Origin: Eubacteriales bacterium
GTDB taxonomy: Bacteria; Bacillota; Clostridia; Lachnospirales; Lachnospiraceae
DNA length: 64,000 bases
NCBI GenBank assembly: GCA_030524745.1
Contig: JAUNGC010000021.1
Location: forward strand, 1 to 64,000
Reading direction: 5' to 3'
Shown: positions 60,020 through 64,000 of the stretch, piece after piece
Layout: each line of letters starts with the position of its first letter
Position numbering within the stretch: the stretch's first letter is position 1
Made by a program: the position numbers and the translations under genes
The notes under the pieces: generated by a model
Told to the model about the DNA's origin: nothing
Databases searched by the model: none
The model's input: the letters and a program-made list of their open reading frames with translations, nothing else

Positions 60020-60901
60020 ATGAAGAACACTGATTTATTCATTGGATCTCATGTAAGCATGAGCGGAAAAGAAATGATGCTTGGCTCCGTCAAGGAAGCC
60101 CTTTCCTACGGCGCCAACACGTTCATGCTATATACCGGCGCGCCGCAGAATACGCGCCGCAAGGCGATAGACGAACTGAGAATTCCGGAAGCCCGGCAAT
60201 TAATGAGCGCCCGCCACATGGAACGTTTTGTGGTTCACGCTCCCTATATCATCAATCTGGCCAACACCGTAAAACCGGAAACCTATCAACTCGCCGTTGA
60301 ATTTCTCGCCCGGGAACTGGAACGCACCAAACAGATGGGAAGCGATCTGCTGATCCTGCATCCCGGCGCGCATGTGGGCGCCGGACCGAAGGCAGGCATC
60401 AGAAGCATTATACAGGGGTTAAATGAAGTGCTCTCCGAGCCGTCAGAAGTCTGCATCGCGCTGGAAACCATGGCGGGAAAAGGCTCTGAAATCGGCAGAA
60501 GCTTTGAAGAACTTGCGGCCATTTACGACGGCGTCAAATATCCGGCGCATCTGCGCGTCTGCTTCGATACCTGCCATGTCCACGACGCAGGCTATGACAT
60601 TGTAAACGATCCGGAGGGCGTACTGGAACAGTTTGACCATTATATCGGAAAAGAGCAGATCGCCGTATTCCATATCAATGACAGCAAAAATGAAAGAGGC
60701 GCGGCGAAAGACCGCCACGCCAATATCGGAGAAGGGCGGATCGGATTCACACCGCTTTACAGAATCGTCCATCATCCTGACTTTCCCGGCGTTCCCCGTA
60801 TTCTGGAAACCCCCTGGTATCCCGATCCGCACAATCCCGGCAAAATGCTTCCGCCTTACAGGGAAGAAATCGCCTGGCTGCGTACCGGACGCACATGCTG
60901 A
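60020..60901 (+). CDS. nfo: Deoxyribonuclease IV (AP endonuclease)
   Basis: 293 aa TIM-barrel enzyme that cuts DNA at abasic sites using three zinc ions. Metal ligands are visible in [57 protein letters not shown] and LETPW. The length fits Nfo. The ribosome site is weak (GGAAAACAACAGCAG). Confidence 0.94.
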   Translation: MKNTDLFIGSHVSMSGKEMMLGSVKEALSYGANTFMLYTGAPQNTRRKAIDELRIPEARQLMSARHMERFVVHAPYIINLANTVKPETYQLAVEFLARELERTKQMGSDLLILHPGAHVGAGPKAGIRSIIQGLNEVLSEPSEVCIALETMAGKGSEIGRSFEELAAIYDGVKYPAHLRVCFDTCHVHDAGYDIVNDPEGVLEQFDHYIGKEQIAVFHINDSKNERGAAKDRHANIGEGRIGFTPLYRIVHHPDFPGVPRILETPWYPDPHNPGKMLPPYREEIAWLRTGRTC

Positions 60902-60935
60902 CATGTTTTACTTTTAAACGTAATAACGTATATCC

Positions 60936-60967
60936 GCCGGATACCGGACGCATTTCCTGTATCCGGC
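60936..60967. terminator. Stem-loop between nfo and the helicase gene
   Basis: GCCGGATAC / GTATCCGGC, a 9-bp stem between convergent genes. T runs are weak on both sides. Confidence 0.45.
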
Positions 60968-60982
60968 AGATATGCCCAAAAC

Positions 60983-63385
60983 TCAGAGCCAGTCATTCCA
61001 GAATTTCTCCACCCTTGCCGCCACCGTCTCTTTGCTGACGATTTCAAAACGCTCCCACTCCCGCGGAAAGAGTTTTAAATAAGAACGCAGACCGAACCGT
61101 TCGTCCAGAAGCGCCACCAGACCGATATCCTGCGAGGTCCTTATGACGCGGCCCGCCGCCTGCAGCACTTTGTTCATGCCGGGATACCGGTAAGCATAGT
61201 CGAACCCATCCTCTCCCTCTTCCTGAAAATACTGCTTCAAAATCTCCCGCTCCGTGCATACCTGCGGAAGCCCGGTCCCCACGATCAGCGCGCCGATCAG
61301 CTTATCATTTTTCAGATCGATGCCCTCGGAAAAAATGCCGCCCAGCACGCAAAATCCCACCAGACTTTGCTCTTCCTCCACTTCAATTTCCATCTGAATC
61401 ACATCGCTTAAGCAGCATTCCTCATTTCCTTCGAATCTGCTTAAAAAATCTTCCCGGTTTTCCTCGCTCATATACTCTTCCTGCACCAGACATTCCGCCC
61501 TGTCTTCCCCGGCAAAACATTCCTGATAGACTTCCAGCACCTTCTGTAAAAAAGAATGAGAAGGAAAAAAGACCATATAATTTCCATACCGCATCCGCAC
61601 AATCTGATGAATATAGTATGCGATATTATAATACTCCTGATCGGATCTGCGCGTATATTTGCTCGTCACATCGCCAGCCAGAAAAAGCGCCTTTCTTTCC
61701 GGATCAAAGGTGGATTTCGCATAAACCTCATAATCCGTTTCTTCTCCGCCCAAAAGCTTTTTATAATATTGGATCGGCAGAAACGTGGCGGAGAACAGAA
61801 TACTGCTCACGCTGCGGTTCAGGCACTCCCTCAAATTGGTGGACGGATCCACGTTAAACAGTTTCAGATAAAAACGGCCTTCCCCATCAAACTGCGTGTA
61901 CATCACATACTTTTCATCCACCAACTCATATATCTGCAGAAAGTGGGAAACTTCAAAATAAAATTTCAGAATATCATCCCGGACCGGGCCGTCGTCATGA
62001 TTTTCCAGATAGTCCTCCATCGTGGACGACAGCCGCTGCAGCGCCTGCACAAAGGGATCGATATGATCCACGATACACCAGTCCTCACATTCCCGTTTCA
62101 GATTCAAAAGTTCCCTGTTGCACCGTTCCAGATGCTTTTCCATCCCCGGTTCAATGGCCTTAACCGTCCGCTTCAGATTTAAAAAATCTTCCTTATACAA
62201 AACTGCGCTGTACATTTCCCTGCCCCGTTCCAGCAGATTATGGGCCTCGTCCACCAGGAAAAGATACCGTTCTTTCGGACTTCCATCCCCGAAAAAGCGC
62301 CGCAGATAAACATGGGGATCAAACACATAGTTGTAGTCACAGATGATGCCGTCGGAAAACAAACTCATATCCAGCATCATTTCAAACGGACAGACCTGAT
62401 GCTTTCCGGCATATTCCTCTATTTTTTCTCTGCTGTAATGCTCCTCCGACTTCATGAGATCGAAAATCGCCCCGTTAATCCGGTCGTAATGCCCCTTGGC
62501 GAAAGGACAATATTCCGGATTGCACTCCGTTTCTTCCATGAAACAGATCTTTTCCTTCGCCGTTAAAATCACAGTTTTAAACTTCAGCCCCTGCGCCCGA
62601 AGCAGTTCAAACGTATTGTCCGCCACCGTCCGCGTGATCGTTTTCGCCGTCAGGTAAAAAATCCGGTCGGCCTTTTTTTCGCCTACCGCCTTGACCGCCG
62701 GAAATACCGTGGATACCGTCTTTCCCACGCCGGTGGGCGCTTCCAGAAACAGCTTCTTTTTGTGACAGATCGTATGATAAACATGAGTGACCAGTTCTTT
62801 TTGCCCTTCCCGGTAAGGAAAGGGAAAAGCGGCCGCCCGGATAGAGGCCTGACGCGTTTCCTTCCAGGCAATCTCCTCATCTGACCACCTTTTATATTGT
62901 TCGATCACGTCCAAAAACCATTCCGTCAGTTCCTTCATGGAATATTGAAAGGTAAAACGCCGGACCTCCTCCGTATCCAGATTGCAGTACGTCATCTGCA
63001 CCTTCATTTCCTCTTGCTCATGCTCTTTTCCATACATCCACGCATAACATTTCGCCTGCGCCAGATGCACCGGATCGGCCGTCTTCATCCTGTTCAGTTC
63101 CCGGTAGGTTCCCTTGATCTCATCGATCGTCACAGGATTTCCATCGATCACGCCGTCTGCCCGTCCCTCAACGACCAGACAGTATTTCTCAAATTCCCAA
63201 CGATGTTTCATGGAAACTTCCGCATGATAATCAGATCCCATCCGCCGCTGTATCATGCGGTGAACCCGTCCGCCCTCCAACATGGCGTCCTCCGGCGAGG
63301 ATTTTCTTCGATTGTCAATATCTCCGGCCCGCAGAATAAATTCCACCAGCCCCCGCACTGAAATTCTGACTTCCACGGCGCGCAT
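60983..63385 (-). CDS. Fusion of a Cas4/RecB-like nuclease domain and an XPD/DinG-type Fe-S helicase
   Basis: 800 aa. The first 120 residues show a PD-(D/E)XK nuclease of the RecB/Cas4 type: H42, D77 in GRADGVI, E89-I-K91 and Q110-x3-Y114. Next comes a superfamily 2 helicase: Walker A EAPTGVGKT (K222), four cysteines for a [4Fe-4S] cluster (C281, C288, C293, C332), LVDEAHNL, and the C-terminal motifs QAAGRVIR. It should unwind DNA 5' to 3' and cut a strand. The start is either the ATG at 63385 or the GTG at 63376, which is better spaced from AAGGGG. Confidence 0.85.
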   Translation of the reverse strand: MRAVEVRISVRGLVEFILRAGDIDNRRKSSPEDAMLEGGRVHRMIQRRMGSDYHAEVSMKHRWEFEKYCLVVEGRADGVIDGNPVTIDEIKGTYRELNRMKTADPVHLAQAKCYAWMYGKEHEQEEMKVQMTYCNLDTEEVRRFTFQYSMKELTEWFLDVIEQYKRWSDEEIAWKETRQASIRAAAFPFPYREGQKELVTHVYHTICHKKKLFLEAPTGVGKTVSTVFPAVKAVGEKKADRIFYLTAKTITRTVADNTFELLRAQGLKFKTVILTAKEKICFMEETECNPEYCPFAKGHYDRINGAIFDLMKSEEHYSREKIEEYAGKHQVCPFEMMLDMSLFSDGIICDYNYVFDPHVYLRRFFGDGSPKERYLFLVDEAHNLLERGREMYSAVLYKEDFLNLKRTVKAIEPGMEKHLERCNRELLNLKRECEDWCIVDHIDPFVQALQRLSSTMEDYLENHDDGPVRDDILKFYFEVSHFLQIYELVDEKYVMYTQFDGEGRFYLKLFNVDPSTNLRECLNRSVSSILFSATFLPIQYYKKLLGGEETDYEVYAKSTFDPERKALFLAGDVTSKYTRRSDQEYYNIAYYIHQIVRMRYGNYMVFFPSHSFLQKVLEVYQECFAGEDRAECLVQEEYMSEENREDFLSRFEGNEECCLSDVIQMEIEVEEEQSLVGFCVLGGIFSEGIDLKNDKLIGALIVGTGLPQVCTEREILKQYFQEEGEDGFDYAYRYPGMNKVLQAAGRVIRTSQDIGLVALLDERFGLRSYLKLFPREWERFEIVSKETVAARVEKFWNDWL

Positions 63386-63453
63386 CCCCTTCCTTCTTCA
63401 TCTTATGTAAACTAAGTTCATCCATTCCGGCTACAAATGCCCGTAACATAAAA

Positions 63454-63493
63454 ACTCTCTGTAAAGAATAGTACCTGTTTCTTTACAGAGAGT
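63454..63493 (-). terminator. Terminator of the HPr-like gene
   Basis: ACTCTCTGTAAAG / CTTTACAGAGAGT, a perfect 13-bp stem with a 14-base loop, then TTTTATG on the minus strand. Confidence 0.85.
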
Positions 63494-63496
63494 CAA

Positions 63497-63739
63497 CTAG
63501 CCAAGTTTCTTGCCATCCAAATAATGATCGAAAACGCTGTCATAACCGTGACACACCACCGTCAGCGGATATCTGAAATCCAGTCCCAAAACGCCTACAA
63601 TGGACTTGGCATCCACCACAAAACTATTATAGGATATATCCACATCGAAATCGCATTTGGAAGCAGCGTTCACAAACCGGTTGACTTCATCCGGCATCAG
63701 CCGGATCCGGTATTTCACACAATCCGTAACATTCTCCAT
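63497..63739 (-). CDS. HPr-like protein without the phosphorylatable histidine
   Basis: 80 aa from the ATG at 63739, eight bases after AAAGGA. The HPr fold is recognisable from VNRFVNAASKCDFDVDI and VVDAKSIVGVLGLDF. The N-terminal region that should contain the active His reads IRLMPDEVNRF, so it cannot carry the PTS phosphate at that site. Such HPr-like proteins are common in Lachnospiraceae; the role is unknown. Confidence 0.75.
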   Translation of the reverse strand: MENVTDCVKYRIRLMPDEVNRFVNAASKCDFDVDISYNSFVVDAKSIVGVLGLDFRYPLTVVCHGYDSVFDHYLDGKKLG

Positions 63740-63841
63740 AAGAATCATCCTTTCCTGTATCTTCTTATTCGGAAGTCTGCCCATTCGCCGGAGCAATTAT
63801 ACAATATGTGGAAAAATTGCCGCGTTTTTCACAGGTCCGAA

Positions 63842-64000
63842 CTATTCAGAAGCCTGCCGCCCATTTTCAAACTCCGTCATAAATCCCCTGTATTTCAATG
63901 GAAGAAACTGCTGCTGCAGTTTCCGGTTGCTTCTTTCTCTAATTCCTATAGTATGGCAAAAGCGTTTAAAAAGTTCCGCCAGTTCCCGTTCCTCCTGGGT
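63842..64000 (-). CDS. C-terminal end of a TIGR03915/DUF4130 putative DNA repair protein (partial)
   Basis: The last 52 codons are present; the gene continues beyond the window. FKRFCHTIGIRERSNRKLQQ and FLPLKYRGFMTEF match the conserved end of DUF4130 proteins (TIGR03915), which normally pair with a radical SAM protein (TIGR03916) proposed to act in DNA modification or repair. The partner would be expected just outside the window. Confidence 0.7.
   Translation of the reverse strand, partial: TQEERELAELFKRFCHTIGIRERSNRKLQQQFLPLKYRGFMTEFENGRQASE

Overview
The window looks like chromosome from a gut-type member of the Clostridia, most likely Lachnospiraceae. This rests on gene content (DUF4364, DUF4250, CD3324-family and DUF1385 proteins, the rho / rpmE / DUF1385 / prmC / prfA block, a TIGR01212 radical SAM protein, many sugar enzymes), on strong AGGAGG-type ribosome sites, and on low-GC sigma-A promoters. 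Species cannot be fixed from the sequence. No rRNA, tRNA, CRISPR array or complete insertion sequence was found.

Layout. 1-2.9 kb: AT-rich left edge with an orphan tyrosine recombinase, an unknown lipoprotein and an unknown membrane protein. 3.0-11.2 kb: a membrane transport locus on the minus strand, with a thiazoline-hydrolase-like protein and an AraC regulator, then an ECF-type S component, EcfT, a double ATPase that runs in frame into an ABC exporter-fold protein, and a second exporter-fold protein. I read it as a candidate metallophore or other small-molecule uptake system. 11.3-16.6 kb: subtilisin-like protease, a phosphoribosyltransferase-like protein with a damaged PRPP loop behind a promoter-proximal hairpin, and a DUF2156-M18 aminopeptidase fusion. 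16.7-21.2 kb: a beta-glucoside PTS operon (licT-bglP-bglA) with a readable RAT/terminator antitermination site. 21.3-27.4 kb: housekeeping block prfA, prmC, DUF1385, rpmE, a DMT transporter, rho. 27.5-30.4 kb: plus-strand malic enzyme, radical SAM protein and DUF4364. 30.5-33.2 kb: phosphodiesterase-like protein and rarA.

34-39 kb is a tannin locus: an MFS transporter divergent from an AraC regulator, then a secreted lipoprotein tannase-like esterase and a cytoplasmic tannase whose triad aligns with Lactiplantibacillus plantarum tannase. 39-42.8 kb: polysaccharide deacetylase and a heavy-metal efflux operon (free HMA domain, Zn/Cd-type P-ATPase, ArsR) with a clear ArsR-type operator. 42.8-49.7 kb: an Rpn-nuclease remnant, a 2-hydroxyacid dehydrogenase, MerR-ybjQ with a classic 19-bp-spacer promoter, a RACo-like ASKHA protein with DUF4250, a CDF cation transporter divergent from a TetR regulator, and a phosphoribosyltransferase. 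49.7-57 kb: clpB with a half-degenerate CIRCE, degV, a GNAT, a CD3324 protein, a GH17-like enzyme and a low-complexity lipoprotein. 57-64 kb: cutC, a GH13 enzyme, an AT-rich gap with two perfect DnaA boxes, endonuclease IV, a nuclease-helicase fusion, an HPr-like protein without its active histidine, and the C-terminus of a DUF4130 (TIGR03915) protein cut by the window end.
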